Below, one piece after another: positions 44,455-53,688 of a DNA stretch of 61,582 bases (position 1 is the stretch's first letter; each line of letters opens with the position of its first letter). The DNA is from Mycolicibacterium agri (GTDB taxonomy: Bacteria; Actinomycetota; Actinomycetes; Mycobacteriales; Mycobacteriaceae). The position numbers and the translations under genes were made by a program. The notes under the pieces are model-generated. The model was not told the origin of the DNA. It did no database searches and worked only from the letters and a program-made list of their open reading frames with translations. The stretch is from the NCBI RefSeq assembly GCF_002553505.1, contig NZ_PDCP01000036.1, positions 1-61,582 on the forward strand. The letters run 5' to 3'.

Positions 44455-44937
44455 ATGACTGAGAACAGGATGTCGCTCGGGTTTCTGTCGGAGGCGCAGC
44501 GCCAGGATGTGCGCCGGGAAGAGGTGGTTCGCGCTCCCCTGACCAAGCGCATCGCCGCGCGCTTGTGCGCAGGCAAGTTCGACCGCATGCTCGCCGTGGG
44601 AGTGCCTGCCCCAGCGGGCAGCGCCTTGGCCGCACACGCCGCGCGATTGACGTCGTTCGACGAACGTGTAGGCCTGGCCCGCACGCTGCGCTCGGTCCTG
44701 GACGCCGGCGACAGGAACGCGCCGATGTCGGCGCGGGTTCCGCTCAACGCGCGCAACATCGCCGCAGCGCGCCAGCGCATCGAAGAGATCGCCCTGCGGC
44801 TGCACTCGCCGCTGCCGGTGAGCGCGCGCGGCATGGCCCGGCTGCGGCTGTTGCTCTCCGACGGCACCGGCCCGCTGTATCGATACGGGCACGGCGACCT
44901 CGATGGTCGGCTCGGCGCGGCACTCGCGGCGCTGTGA
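44455..44937 (+). CDS. Hypothetical protein, 160 aa
   Basis: The start is ATG 44455. The protein is basic and mainly helical, with an Ala/Arg-rich composition and no signal peptide or recognisable motif. A short block LSDGTGPLYRYGHGDLDGRLGAA closes the sequence. It is the presumed target of the divergent CGNR regulator. I do not recognise the family. Confidence 0.65.
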   Translation: MTENRMSLGFLSEAQRQDVRREEVVRAPLTKRIAARLCAGKFDRMLAVGVPAPAGSALAAHAARLTSFDERVGLARTLRSVLDAGDRNAPMSARVPLNARNIAAARQRIEEIALRLHSPLPVSARGMARLRLLLSDGTGPLYRYGHGDLDGRLGAALAAL

Positions 44938-44942
44938 GCGGG

Positions 44943-45962
44943 TTAAACGCGTAGCACGGCGGCGCCTGCGATACGTCCGGCGGCCAGATCGGTCAGCGCG
45001 TCTTCGGCCCGGTCCAGCGGATACTCCGGCGTCGTGACGGCGATGCGGTGCCGCCCGGCGAAAGCGAGGAAGTTGCGGGCGTCCTCGCGGGTGTTGGACG
45101 TCACCGAACGAATCTGCCTCTCGTAGAACAGGTGTCGCTCGTAGTTCAGGACCGGGATGTCGCTGAGGTAGATGCCGGCGACGGAAAGCGTGCCACCGCG
45201 GTCGAGCGCCTCGAGCGCGGGCAGCACCAACTCGCCCACCGGAGCGAACAATATCGCCGCGTCCAACTTCTCCGGCGGTGGCTCGTCGGCACCCTGGGCC
45301 GAGGCCGCCCCCAGCGCCAGCGCCAACTCGCGGGCGTGTTCGCCGCGGGTCATCACATGCACCTCGGCACCCTGCGCCAGCGCCACCTGAGCGGTGATGT
45401 GGGCGCTGCCGCCGAAGCCGTAGATCCCCAGCCGGCCACCCGGGGGCAACTCGGCGCGTATGAGCGCGCGATAACCGATGATGCCCGCACACAACAACGG
45501 CGCCAGCTCGGTATCGCTATAGCCCTCCGGCAGCGGGAGCGCGAAAGCGGCTGGGACCGTGGTGAATTCGGCATAGCCACCGTCGGCGTCCCAACCGGTG
45601 TAGCGGGAATTCGGGCACAGGTTCTCGTCGCCGCGCAGGCAGAACTTGCACTGCCCGCAGGTGTGTCGCAGCCAGGCGATGCCGACGCGATCGCCGACCT
45701 TGAACTCGCCTTCGGTGTCGGGCCCGAGCGCGACCACCTCGGCGACGACCTCGTGCCCGGGAATGACATTCGGCCGGTGCACCGGCAGGTCTCCTTCTGA
45801 GACATGCAGATCGGTGCGGCACACGCCGCATGCCTGCACCGCGACCAGCAACTCGCCCGCCGCCGGCGTGGGCACGTCCACGGTGACGCGGTCCAACGGG
45901 TGCGTGCTCATCGGGCCGGGGCGACGAACCTGCCACGCGGTCATCGACGTGCCGGTACTCAT
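44943..45962 (-). CDS. adhA: Zinc-dependent alcohol dehydrogenase (AdhA/Rv1862-like), 339 aa
   Basis: Medium-chain dehydrogenase. The catalytic-zinc segment ACGVCRTDLHVSEGD and GHEVV, the structural-zinc cysteines in CGQCKFCLRGDENLC and the NAD-binding GIYGFGGSAHI are all present. The start ATG at 45962 (MSTGTSMTAWQV) is favoured over a longer in-frame ATG at 46013. The gene order with the Rv1861-like gene and apa matches M. tuberculosis. Confidence 0.9.
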   Translation of the reverse strand: MSTGTSMTAWQVRRPGPMSTHPLDRVTVDVPTPAAGELLVAVQACGVCRTDLHVSEGDLPVHRPNVIPGHEVVAEVVALGPDTEGEFKVGDRVGIAWLRHTCGQCKFCLRGDENLCPNSRYTGWDADGGYAEFTTVPAAFALPLPEGYSDTELAPLLCAGIIGYRALIRAELPPGGRLGIYGFGGSAHITAQVALAQGAEVHVMTRGEHARELALALGAASAQGADEPPPEKLDAAILFAPVGELVLPALEALDRGGTLSVAGIYLSDIPVLNYERHLFYERQIRSVTSNTREDARNFLAFAGRHRIAVTTPEYPLDRAEDALTDLAAGRIAGAAVLRV

Positions 45963-46025
45963 ATGTTCATGGTGACGCACGGCGGCCCGGCCGTCGATAA
46001 CGCCGTGCGCCAACGGGTTAGCTCG

Positions 46026-46331
46026 TCACACCTTCTTGCGCTGGACCATGCCGACGATCCACAGGAGAATCACCGCACCCAGGATCGCGGTGAACAGCGT
46101 GAACCACCAGCCGCCAGAGGCGGTGTCGAGGAAGAAGCTCAGCAGGAACCCGCCGATCAGCGCACCGATGACGCCGATGACGATGTTCATCAGAATGCCT
46201 GAGCCGCTGCCCTTGACGATCTTGCCGGCGATCCATCCGGCGATTGCTCCGATGATGATGTAGCCGATCCAGCCGACGCTGGTCAGTGTCGTTGACCGAG
46301 CGAGAAACTCGGTTGCTGCCATCGCATCCAT
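46026..46331 (-). CDS. GlsB/YeaQ/YmgE-family small membrane protein (Rv1861-like), 101 aa
   Basis: Three transmembrane helices: SVGWIGYIIIGAIAGWIAGK, then MNIVIGVIGALIGGFLLSFF, then FTLFTAILGAVILLWIVGMV. This is the 'transglycosylase-associated' stress-related family, with no proven activity. The ATG at 46331 has AGGAGA seven bases upstream. Confidence 0.88.
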   Translation of the reverse strand: MDAMAATEFLARSTTLTSVGWIGYIIIGAIAGWIAGKIVKGSGSGILMNIVIGVIGALIGGFLLSFFLDTASGGWWFTLFTAILGAVILLWIVGMVQRKKV

Positions 46332-46448
46332 GTCGCGATCTCCTGCCTGTCGCGGCCGCTGGGCCACTTCCGATACTTTCGGTATACGCCCGCCGCATAA
46401 CATTTCGACCGCCGATTGGGACACGATCGACTCGGCCGCGCACGAAAA

Positions 46449-46476
46449 CGGCCGACCCCGTCAACGGGATCGGCCG
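46449..46476. terminator. Terminator after apa
   Basis: Twelve-base arms at 46449-46460 and 46465-46476 with a TCAA loop (two internal mismatches) lie 16 bases beyond the apa stop; in the apa direction the stem is followed by TTTTC. This fits an intrinsic terminator. Confidence 0.65.
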
Positions 46477-46491
46477 CATTCGTCCAAGCTG

Positions 46492-47574
46492 TCAGCTCGG
46501 CGGCAGCATCTCCGGCGCGGTCGCCGGGTCCACCGGGACACCCACGCCTACCGGCGGACGCGCGGGCGGCGCGTTCGGATCAGGCGGCGGGGCGTTCGGA
46601 TCGGGCGGCGGCGGCGGCGCGTTCGGGTCCGGCGGCGGCGGTGGTGGCGGCGGCGCGTACGGCCGGATCGACTGCGCCAGCGTGGTGGCGGCGCCCTTGT
46701 CGATCGGGTTGTTCGCCGAGCCCAACCACACCACGAACCAGCGCTCGTTGCGCTGACCGCGCGGCGTCAGCGGCTGTCCCGGCGCGACCGTCGGGGTTGC
46801 GTTGCCGACGACACCGGCCCAGATCTGGCCGTTCGGCTTGTTCGTGTCGGTGAACTTGACCTCGTACGACGAGAATGCGCCCGGCATGTCACCGGCGGTC
46901 AGCGCCCCGTTCTCCTGGTTGATCCGGGTGCCGGGGAACGGCATGAAGAACTCGCCCATGTCGGAGGCCAGCCGCGTTGCCGCCTTGGCGTTGTCCGGCT
47001 CGGCGCCCGCGAACAACTTCATGTCCAGCCTGCCGAGCAGGATGCTGGTGTCGTTGGCCGGTTGCGGGTTGCCGGGCTCGGCGGGCGCTTCCCCTTCCGG
47101 GCGCTCCTTGGTCAGCAGCGCCTGGCCGTAGGACAGCTGGGTGGCGTCGGAGACCTTCCAGCCCCCGGGCACCACATAGCTGAACCCGCCCGCGGCGTTG
47201 TCGACCCGGCCGGGTTCGGGCGCGGGCGCCGCTTCGGCGTTGGGTGGAGCGTTCGGATCGGCCGGCGGTGCGTTCGGGTCGGCCGGCGGCGGAGCCTCAG
47301 CCGGTGCCGGTGCCGGTGCCGGAGCCGCGGCAGGGGGCGGCGCGTTGGGGTCCGCGGGAGGGGGCGGCGCCGGGGCGTTCGGGTCCGGCGGCGGACCTTG
47401 CAAGAACGTGTTACCCGACGGCGGCGGCGGGGCCGGCGACGGCGACGGTTCGGGTTCGGCCTGAGCCACCGAAGGCAGCGTGAGCGCCACCACCGTGGCA
47501 CCGGTCAGCGTGGCCATCGCCAGCGTCTTCGTTCGACGCTTGCGGTCTTGCGGGTGTGCATCCGGCTCATGCAT
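46492..47574 (-). CDS. apa: Alanine/proline-rich secreted glycoprotein Apa (fibronectin attachment protein), 360 aa
   Basis: A signal peptide ending PSVAQA is followed by a Pro/Ala-rich region with repeated (A)DPNAPP units, a folded fibronectin-binding core (from AAGGFSYVVPGGWKVSD to QSIRPYAPP), and a second PPDPNAPP repeat tail. The M. tuberculosis homologue (Rv1860) is a mannosylated, secreted adhesin and strong antigen. The order Rv1861-apa-mod is kept. Three copies of TTGCTGGC lie in the upstream region. Confidence 0.95.
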   Translation of the reverse strand: MHEPDAHPQDRKRRTKTLAMATLTGATVVALTLPSVAQAEPEPSPSPAPPPPSGNTFLQGPPPDPNAPAPPPPADPNAPPPAAAPAPAPAPAEAPPPADPNAPPADPNAPPNAEAAPAPEPGRVDNAAGGFSYVVPGGWKVSDATQLSYGQALLTKERPEGEAPAEPGNPQPANDTSILLGRLDMKLFAGAEPDNAKAATRLASDMGEFFMPFPGTRINQENGALTAGDMPGAFSSYEVKFTDTNKPNGQIWAGVVGNATPTVAPGQPLTPRGQRNERWFVVWLGSANNPIDKGAATTLAQSIRPYAPPPPPPPPDPNAPPPPPDPNAPPPDPNAPPARPPVGVGVPVDPATAPEMLPPS

Positions 47575-47592
47575 GGAGACGAAACTACAGTG

Positions 47593-47699
47593 TTGCTGGC
47601 GTGACGCAAGTGTGCGGCGGTCTCAGAGTGTCAATCTGTGAAATTGCTGGCAGTGCAATAAGAACAGCTAGCGTCTATACGGCAAATTGCTGGCATGAC
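47593..47699. repeat. Three TTGCTGGC repeats in the apa upstream region
   Basis: TTGCTGGCGTGAC (47593-47605), TTGCTGGCAGTG (47644-47655) and TTGCTGGCATGAC (47687-47699) are spaced 51 and 43 bases apart, all in the same orientation; copies two and three share the longer AAATTGCTGGCA. They cover most of the 160 bases between apa and modC and may be activator sites for apa. Confidence 0.5.
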
Positions 47700-47734
47700 A
47701 GAGTCCCCGCGCGGCGGCGCGAGGTTGTCGCCAA

Positions 47735-48844
47735 TTACGTCGGCGCCTCCCCGCGCGCCGTTACGGCCGGATGGACACTGATCTCTTGGGCCTTCACCGA
47801 GAAGTAGACCCGCTCCCCCGGCGCCAACCGTAGTTCAGCGACCGACTCGGCGGTGATATCGGCCGCCAGGCCGGGCGCGCCGTCGGGCTGGCGGTCGCTG
47901 CGCACCCGGATGGCGGGCCCGCTGCTGTCCAGTTCGGCCACCACCAGCTCGACAGTGTTGCGCGCGCTGCCGTGCGGTTTGTCGCGGTAGACGGCGACGG
48001 CCGCCGGGCGGAACACCGCGACGGCGGGCCGGCCCGCCACCACATCGGCGGCCGCCGTGCCGTGCCAGCTCGCGCCCCACTCGGTGGTCAGCGTGCCGTC
48101 CGGCCCTGCGGTGCCACTGACCAGATTCACCCCAGCGAACCGCGCGCCGAAGTGGCTGCGCGGTGCGGCCAGAACCGCTGCCGTGGTACCGCTTTCGACG
48201 ATTCTCCCGGCCTCCAGGATGGCGACGCGGTCGGCCAGGGTCAGCACATCGACCAGGTCGTGAGTGATCAGCACCGCCGATCGGCCGTCGCGAGTCAGCG
48301 TCTCCCGCAACACCTTTCGCATCGCTGTTGCGGCGTTCACGTCAAGGCCTGCCAGCGGCTCGTCGAGCAGCAACGCGAGCGGCTCGGCCGCCAGCGCACG
48401 CGCCAGCGCCACCCGCTGCGCCTGCCCGCCGGACAGCTCGCGCGGCTTGCGGTCGGCGAGGTCGGCGGCGTCGACCTGGGCGAGCCACTGCGCGGCCGCG
48501 GCGCGGGCTTGCCGGCGCGGGCGCTTGCCGTGTCCGCTGCGCGGCGCGAAAGCCACGTTGGCGGCGACGCTCAAATGCGGAAACAGCAGCGCCGCCTGCA
48601 GCAGCAACCCGACCCGGCGCGCGTGGGTTGCGACGAACACGCCGGCATCGGTGTCGGTCAGCACACGCTCGCCGAGCCGCACAACGCCGCGATCCGGTCG
48701 CAGCAGGCCCGCGATCACATGCAGCGCGGTGGTCTTGCCCGCGCCGTTGGGCCCGAGAAGGGCCAGCACTTCGCCTGCGGCGACGTCGAATTCGACGTCG
48801 ATCCCCCGCCGCTCGACGACGGCACGCAGATACAGGTCGGTCAT
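47735..48844 (-). CDS. modC: Molybdate ABC transporter ATP-binding protein ModC, 369 aa
   Basis: ATPase of the molybdate importer. Walker A GPNGAGKT is at residues 31-38, the signature LSGGQAQR at about 139 and Walker B LLLDEPLAGLD follows. A C-terminal molybdopterin/TOBE-type domain (from about residue 290) is present as in ModC. The start overlaps the modB stop by 4 bases. The order modA-modB-modC equals M. tuberculosis Rv1857-1859. Confidence 0.95.
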   Translation of the reverse strand: MTDLYLRAVVERRGIDVEFDVAAGEVLALLGPNGAGKTTALHVIAGLLRPDRGVVRLGERVLTDTDAGVFVATHARRVGLLLQAALLFPHLSVAANVAFAPRSGHGKRPRRQARAAAAQWLAQVDAADLADRKPRELSGGQAQRVALARALAAEPLALLLDEPLAGLDVNAATAMRKVLRETLTRDGRSAVLITHDLVDVLTLADRVAILEAGRIVESGTTAAVLAAPRSHFGARFAGVNLVSGTAGPDGTLTTEWGASWHGTAAADVVAGRPAVAVFRPAAVAVYRDKPHGSARNTVELVVAELDSSGPAIRVRSDRQPDGAPGLAADITAESVAELRLAPGERVYFSVKAQEISVHPAVTARGEAPT

Positions 48845-49623
48845 GTCACGCTGCCCGATCGCAGTCGGCGCGCGCCCAACCCGAACACCACGACGGCCGC
48901 GACCGCGACCAACAACACCGACAACGCGACGGCCGCGTCGGCGTCGGTTTCGCGCTGCAGGTAGATCTCCAGCGGCAGCGTCCTGGTGACACCTTCACGC
49001 GAACCCGCGAAGGTCAGCGTCGCCCCGAATTCGCCGAGCGAGCGGGCGAACGCCAGCACCGCCCCCGAGGCGAGACCGGGCGCCAGCAGCGGCAGCGACA
49101 CCCGCCACCACACCGTCGTCGGCCTGGCGCCCAGCGTGGCCGCCACCACGTCGTAGTCGTTGCCCGCCGTGCGGGCGGCGCCCTCCATCGCGATCACCAG
49201 AAACGGCAGCGACACAAAGGTTTGCGCCAGCACCACCGCCGTCGTGGTGAACGCGATCCGGATACCCGCCGCGTCCAGATACTGGCCGATCAGTCCCAGC
49301 CTGCCGAACGCGTAAAGCAGCGCGATGCCGCCCACCACCGGTGGCAGCACGAGAGGCAGCAGCAGCAGCGAGCGCATCAACTGCACGGCGCGGCCGTCGT
49401 TGCGGGCCAGCACCAGCGCCAGCGGAACACCGAACAGTACGCACAGCAGCGTGCTGGCACTCGCGGTTTTCAGGCTCAAAACCAAAGCGGTGCGCGAGGA
49501 TTCGCTACCGATCAGCGTCCAGAACTGCGGCCAATCCACCTTCGCGACCACCGCGACCAACGGCACCACAACAAACAGTGCCCCGACCGCCGCGGGGAGA
49601 TAGATCCACCGCGGTAGCGTCAA
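48841..49623 (-). CDS. modB: Molybdate ABC transporter permease ModB, 260 aa
   Basis: Inner-membrane permease with about six helices. The EAA loop is visible as EGAARTAGNDYDVVAATLGARP, which couples to ModC. ATG at 49623 overlaps the modA stop. The start region MTLPRWIYLPAAVGALFVVVP is the first helix. Confidence 0.94.
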   Translation of the reverse strand: MTLPRWIYLPAAVGALFVVVPLVAVVAKVDWPQFWTLIGSESSRTALVLSLKTASASTLLCVLFGVPLALVLARNDGRAVQLMRSLLLLPLVLPPVVGGIALLYAFGRLGLIGQYLDAAGIRIAFTTTAVVLAQTFVSLPFLVIAMEGAARTAGNDYDVVAATLGARPTTVWWRVSLPLLAPGLASGAVLAFARSLGEFGATLTFAGSREGVTRTLPLEIYLQRETDADAAVALSVLLVAVAAVVVFGLGARRLRSGSVT

Positions 49624-50381
49624 GGTTTCCCGAAACCCGCCTCGGACAGCACCTTTTGACCGTACTCACCCGTCACCGTCTCGACGAACTTCTTCGCCAG
49701 ATCCTTCTGCGGCGCGTCCTTGAGCACCGCGATGGGATAGGTGTTCACGGCGGCGCCTGATTCGGCGATCTCCACGGTCGCCACCTTGTCGCCCGCGGCG
49801 CGCGCGTCGGTGACGTACACGACGCCCGCGTCGGCCTGGCCGCTGGTCACCTTGTTGAGCACGTCGGTCACCGACGACTCCTCGCTGACCGGGTTCAGCT
49901 GGGTGCCCGTCGCCGCCTCGATCTTCTCGGTCGCCGAACCGCACGGCACCTGCGCGGCGCACACCACCACCGACACATCCGGCTTGGTGAGATCGGCGAA
50001 CGAGGCGATCTGCTGCGGGTTGCCGGGTGCGGTGACGATCGTCAACACGTTGGACGCGAAGTTCACCGGCTCGCCGTCGACGAGGTCGGCCTGCTCGGCC
50101 TTGACCATGTTGTTGGTGTCGGCGGATGCGAACACCTCAGCGCCGGCACCCTGGACCAGCTGCGTGACGAGGTCGGAGGAACCGGCGAAGTTGAACTCGA
50201 CCGACGCGTCCGGGTTGTCGGTCTTGAACTGCTCGCCGATCTCAGTGAACGAATCCTTCAACGATGCGGCGGCGAAAACGGTGATCGTGTTCTGCGATTC
50301 CTCCTCCGACGAGCTACAGCCGACCAGCAACAGGACAGCGGCGAGGACGAGAGACAACGAGGAGGATTTCGGCACGGCCAA
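49620..50381 (-). CDS. modA: Molybdate-binding lipoprotein ModA, 253 aa
   Basis: Periplasmic-type binding protein anchored by a lipobox (LLVGCSSS). The binding-protein fold is shown by ITVFAAASLKDSFTEIGEQF and FNFAGSSDLVTQL, whose Ser residues contact molybdate in ModA. It is first in the modABC operon. Alternative oxyanions such as tungstate are possible. Confidence 0.94.
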   Translation of the reverse strand: MAVPKSSSLSLVLAAVLLLVGCSSSEEESQNTITVFAAASLKDSFTEIGEQFKTDNPDASVEFNFAGSSDLVTQLVQGAGAEVFASADTNNMVKAEQADLVDGEPVNFASNVLTIVTAPGNPQQIASFADLTKPDVSVVVCAAQVPCGSATEKIEAATGTQLNPVSEESSVTDVLNKVTSGQADAGVVYVTDARAAGDKVATVEIAESGAAVNTYPIAVLKDAPQKDLAKKFVETVTGEYGQKVLSEAGFGKP

Positions 50382-50532
50382 ACCCTAGGTCACCGACGTA
50401 TTGCGATGCGAAATCGACGAGAAATCACTGCATAGCCCTCACGCGAGTCGGGTTTCGCCATATAGCTACCGTCCAGTAACATCGTCGGCGGATCGCCCCA
50501 TGACGCGCGGGGATCCCCCGCTGACAGGAGGT

Positions 50533-51207
50533 ATGGCGATGGAGGTGCTGGTCACCGGCGGAGACACCGATCTGGGCCGCACAATCGCAGAGAGCTTTCG
50601 CGACGCAGGCCACCGCGTCGTGATCAGCGGCGCCCGCCGCGACGACCTGGAGGTCGCCGCCAAGGAGCTCGACGTCGACGCGATCGTATGCGACAACACC
50701 GACCCGGCCAGCCTCGAACAGGTCCGCAGCCTGTTCCCGCACCACCTGGACACGATCGTCAACGTGCCCGCCCCGATGTGGGACGCCGGCGACCCGCGCA
50801 CGTTCTCGTTGGCCGACCATGCCGCGGCCTGGCGGCACGCCCTGGACGCCACGCTGCTCTCGGCGATGCTGACGGTGCAGGTCGTCGGCGATCACCTGCG
50901 CTCGGGCGGCTCGATCATCAGCGTCGTCCCCGAAAACCCCCGCGACGGCAGCGCCGACGCCGCCATCAAGGCGGCGCTCGCGAACTGGACCCAGGGACAG
51001 GCCACCCATTTCGGCACCCGCGGCATCACCGTCAACACCGTCGCGTCGGGCCGCCGCGCCCAGGAGGGTTATGCGGGCATCGGCAGCGAGGCGCCGGTCG
51101 CCTCGGAGATCGCAAAGCTGGCCCTGTTCCTGAGCACGCCCGCTGCGCGGCACATCACGGGACAGACCATGCACGTCAGCAACGGCGCCCTGGCTCACCT
51201 CGGCTGA
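50533..51207 (+). CDS. Atypical SDR lacking the catalytic Tyr (Rv1856c-like), 224 aa
   Basis: The Rossmann motif VTGGDTDLGRTIAE at the N terminus and the C-terminal ITGQTMHVSNGA place it in the SDR superfamily. The usual YxxxK is replaced by DAAIK (in SADAAIKAALAN), so the catalytic Tyr is missing while the Lys is kept. It may bind NAD(P) without catalysing classical SDR chemistry. The ATG at 50533 has AGGAGG immediately upstream. It is divergent from modA. Confidence 0.85.
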   Translation: MAMEVLVTGGDTDLGRTIAESFRDAGHRVVISGARRDDLEVAAKELDVDAIVCDNTDPASLEQVRSLFPHHLDTIVNVPAPMWDAGDPRTFSLADHAAAWRHALDATLLSAMLTVQVVGDHLRSGGSIISVVPENPRDGSADAAIKAALANWTQGQATHFGTRGITVNTVASGRRAQEGYAGIGSEAPVASEIAKLALFLSTPAARHITGQTMHVSNGALAHLG

Positions 51208-51283
51208 CCTGCGCGATTATTCCCCCGTTCGCCCCAAGCTAAACGGGGTGACCGCCCCGCTTGACTGTGGTTACGTGAACGCC

Positions 51284-52207
51284 GTGACGATCAAACTCGG
51301 CTACCAGATCCCGAACTTCTCCTACGGCACTTCAGTCAGCGAGCTCTTTCCGACGGTCATCTCTCAGGCGCAGGAAGCCGAGGCCGCGGGCTTCGACTCA
51401 GTGTTCCTGATGGACCACTTCTACCAACTGCCCGGCCTCGGGGCGCCCGAGGAGCCGATGCTCGAGGCCTACACCGCGCTGGGCGCGCTGGCCACGGCGA
51501 CCGAACGGCTGCAGCTGGGCACCTTGGTCACCGGCAACACCTACCGCAACCCCACGCTGCTGGCCAAGGTCATCACCGCGCTCGACGTCATCAGCCAGGG
51601 CCGCGCCATCCTCGGCATCGGCACCGGCTGGTTCGAGCTGGAGCACGACCAGCTCGGCTACGAGTTCGGTACGTTCACCGAACGGTTCAACAAGCTCTAC
51701 GAGGCGCTGGAGATCATCGTGCCGATGATCTCCGGTGAGCGCCCGACGTTCTCCGGCAAGTACTACCGGACCCAGGAAGCCCTCGCGAATCCCCGCTTCC
51801 GCGAACGCATTCCGCTGATGATCGGTGGCAGCGGCGAGAAGAAGACCATCCCCCTGGCGGCGCGCCAGTTCGACCACCTCAACATCATCGCCGGCTTCGA
51901 CCAGCTGGCCGACAAGGTGGCCGCCAAGAACCGGGCCTGCGAGGAGATCGGCCGCGACCCCGCCACGCTGGAGACCAGCGCCCTGATCACAGTGGTGATC
52001 GACGACAAGGCCACCGACGACATGATCCCCGAAGCCATGAAGGGCCGCATGGTCGTCGGCAGCGCCGAGCGGGTGACCGAGCAGATCAAGGCCAATGTGC
52101 TGGACAAAGGCATCGACGGCGTCATCGTCAACATGCCGCTCACCGGCCACCAGCCCGGCGCCGTCGCCGCCGCTAGCAAAGCGCTGAAAGCCGCCCTGGA
52201 GGGTTAA
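51284..52207 (+). CDS. LLM-class F420-dependent oxidoreductase (Rv1855c-like), 307 aa
   Basis: TIM-barrel luciferase-like monooxygenase. FDSVFLMDHFYQLPG and RAILGIGTGWFELEHDQLGYEFG are the F420/flavin-binding signatures of the group, and LMIGGSGEKKTIPLAARQFD is the phosphate-binding loop. The GTG at 51284 gives the same length as Rv1855c. The substrate is unknown. Confidence 0.88.
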   Translation: MTIKLGYQIPNFSYGTSVSELFPTVISQAQEAEAAGFDSVFLMDHFYQLPGLGAPEEPMLEAYTALGALATATERLQLGTLVTGNTYRNPTLLAKVITALDVISQGRAILGIGTGWFELEHDQLGYEFGTFTERFNKLYEALEIIVPMISGERPTFSGKYYRTQEALANPRFRERIPLMIGGSGEKKTIPLAARQFDHLNIIAGFDQLADKVAAKNRACEEIGRDPATLETSALITVVIDDKATDDMIPEAMKGRMVVGSAERVTEQIKANVLDKGIDGVIVNMPLTGHQPGAVAAASKALKAALEG

Positions 52208-52315
52208 ACACGCTTTAACGTGGCAAATCTCACCCGTATGAGTGCTCTCGCAAGGATGGGGGCGACTACGGTAGACGCTGAATAGAACGTGAAGCCGTTC
52301 GAGGAGCAGCAGCTG

Positions 52316-53686
52316 ATGAGCCACCCGGGAGCGACCCCGTCCGACCGGCACAGAGTCGTGGTGATCGGATCGGGTTTCGGCGGTTTGACCGCGACGAAGG
52401 CTCTCAAGCGCGCCGACGTCGACATCAAGTTGATCGCGCGCACCCAGCATCACCTGTTCCAGCCGCTGCTGTACCAAGTGGCGACCGGCATCATCTCCGA
52501 AGGTGAGATCGCGCCCGCCACGCGGGTGATTCTGCGCAAGCAGAAGAACGCGCAGGTGCTGCTCGGCGACGTCACCGGCATCGACCTGGCCAACAGGACG
52601 GTGAAGTCCGAGCTTCTCGGGCACACCTACATCACGCCCTACGACACCCTGATCGTGGCCGCGGGCGCGGGCCAGTCCTACTTCGGCAACGATCATTTCG
52701 CCGAGTGGGCGCCGGGCATGAAGTCCATCGACGACGCGCTGGAGCTGCGCGGCCGCATCCTCGGCGCGTTCGAACAGGCCGAGCGGTCCAACGACCCCAT
52801 GCGGCGCGAGAAGCTGCTGACCTTCGTCGTCGTCGGCGCGGGACCGACCGGCGTCGAGATGGCCGGTCAGATCGCCGAACTCGCCGACCACACGCTCAAG
52901 GGCGCGTTCCGGGCCATCGACTCGACGAAGGCGCGGGTGATCCTGCTCGACGCCGCGCCGTCGGTGCTGCCGCCGATGGGCGAGAAGCTCGGCAAGAAGG
53001 CGCAGGCCCGGCTGGAGAAGATGGGCGTCGAGATCCAGCTCAACGCGATGGTGACCGACGTCGACCGCAACGGCATCACGGTCAAGGACCCCGACGGCAC
53101 GACCCGGCGCATCGAATCGGCCTGCAAGGTGTGGTCGGCCGGTGTGTCGGCCAGCCCGCTTGGCAAGCAGATCGCCGACCAGTCCGACGCCGAAGTGGAC
53201 CGGGCCGGCCGCGTGAAAGTGCTTCCCGACCTGTCGGTTCCCGGCTACCCGAACGTGTTCGTCATCGGTGACATGGCCGCCGTCGAAGGCGTCCCCGGCA
53301 TGGCGCAGGGCGCGATCCAGGGCGGCAAGTACGTCGCCAACACCATCAAGGCGGAACTGCGCGGCGCCGATCCGTTCGAGCGCGAGCCGTTCGACTACTT
53401 CGACAAGGGCTCGATGGCCACGATCTCGCGCAACAGCGCGGTCGCCAAGATCGGCCCGCTGGAGTTCGGCGGCTACATCGCGTGGCTGGCGTGGCTGTTC
53501 CTGCACCTGATCTATCTGGTCGGTTTCCGCCGCAAACTGACGACGCTGATCTCCTGGTTCGCCACATTCGTCGCCAACCGGCGCGGCCAGCTGACCATCA
53601 CCGAGCAGCAGGCCTACGCCCGCATCCGGCTGGAGGAACTCGAGGAGATCGCCGCCGCCGTCGAGGGCGAAAAAGCCGCCAGTTAG
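52316..53686 (+). CDS. ndh: Type II NADH dehydrogenase (NDH-2), 456 aa
   Basis: Membrane-associated, non-proton-pumping enzyme that passes electrons from NADH to menaquinone. It begins MSHPGATPSDRHRVVVIGSG; the FAD motif is GSGFGG and the NADH motif VVVGAGPTGVEMAG. The quinone-site region ATGIISEGEIAPATR and the C-terminal amphipathic/hydrophobic LAWLFLHLIYLVGF anchor are present. ATG 52316 was chosen because GAGGAG precedes it; a GTG 27 bases upstream is in frame. It is convergent with ureD. Confidence 0.97.
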   Translation: MSHPGATPSDRHRVVVIGSGFGGLTATKALKRADVDIKLIARTQHHLFQPLLYQVATGIISEGEIAPATRVILRKQKNAQVLLGDVTGIDLANRTVKSELLGHTYITPYDTLIVAAGAGQSYFGNDHFAEWAPGMKSIDDALELRGRILGAFEQAERSNDPMRREKLLTFVVVGAGPTGVEMAGQIAELADHTLKGAFRAIDSTKARVILLDAAPSVLPPMGEKLGKKAQARLEKMGVEIQLNAMVTDVDRNGITVKDPDGTTRRIESACKVWSAGVSASPLGKQIADQSDAEVDRAGRVKVLPDLSVPGYPNVFVIGDMAAVEGVPGMAQGAIQGGKYVANTIKAELRGADPFEREPFDYFDKGSMATISRNSAVAKIGPLEFGGYIAWLAWLFLHLIYLVGFRRKLTTLISWFATFVANRRGQLTITEQQAYARIRLEELEEIAAAVEGEKAAS

Positions 53687-53688
53687 CG

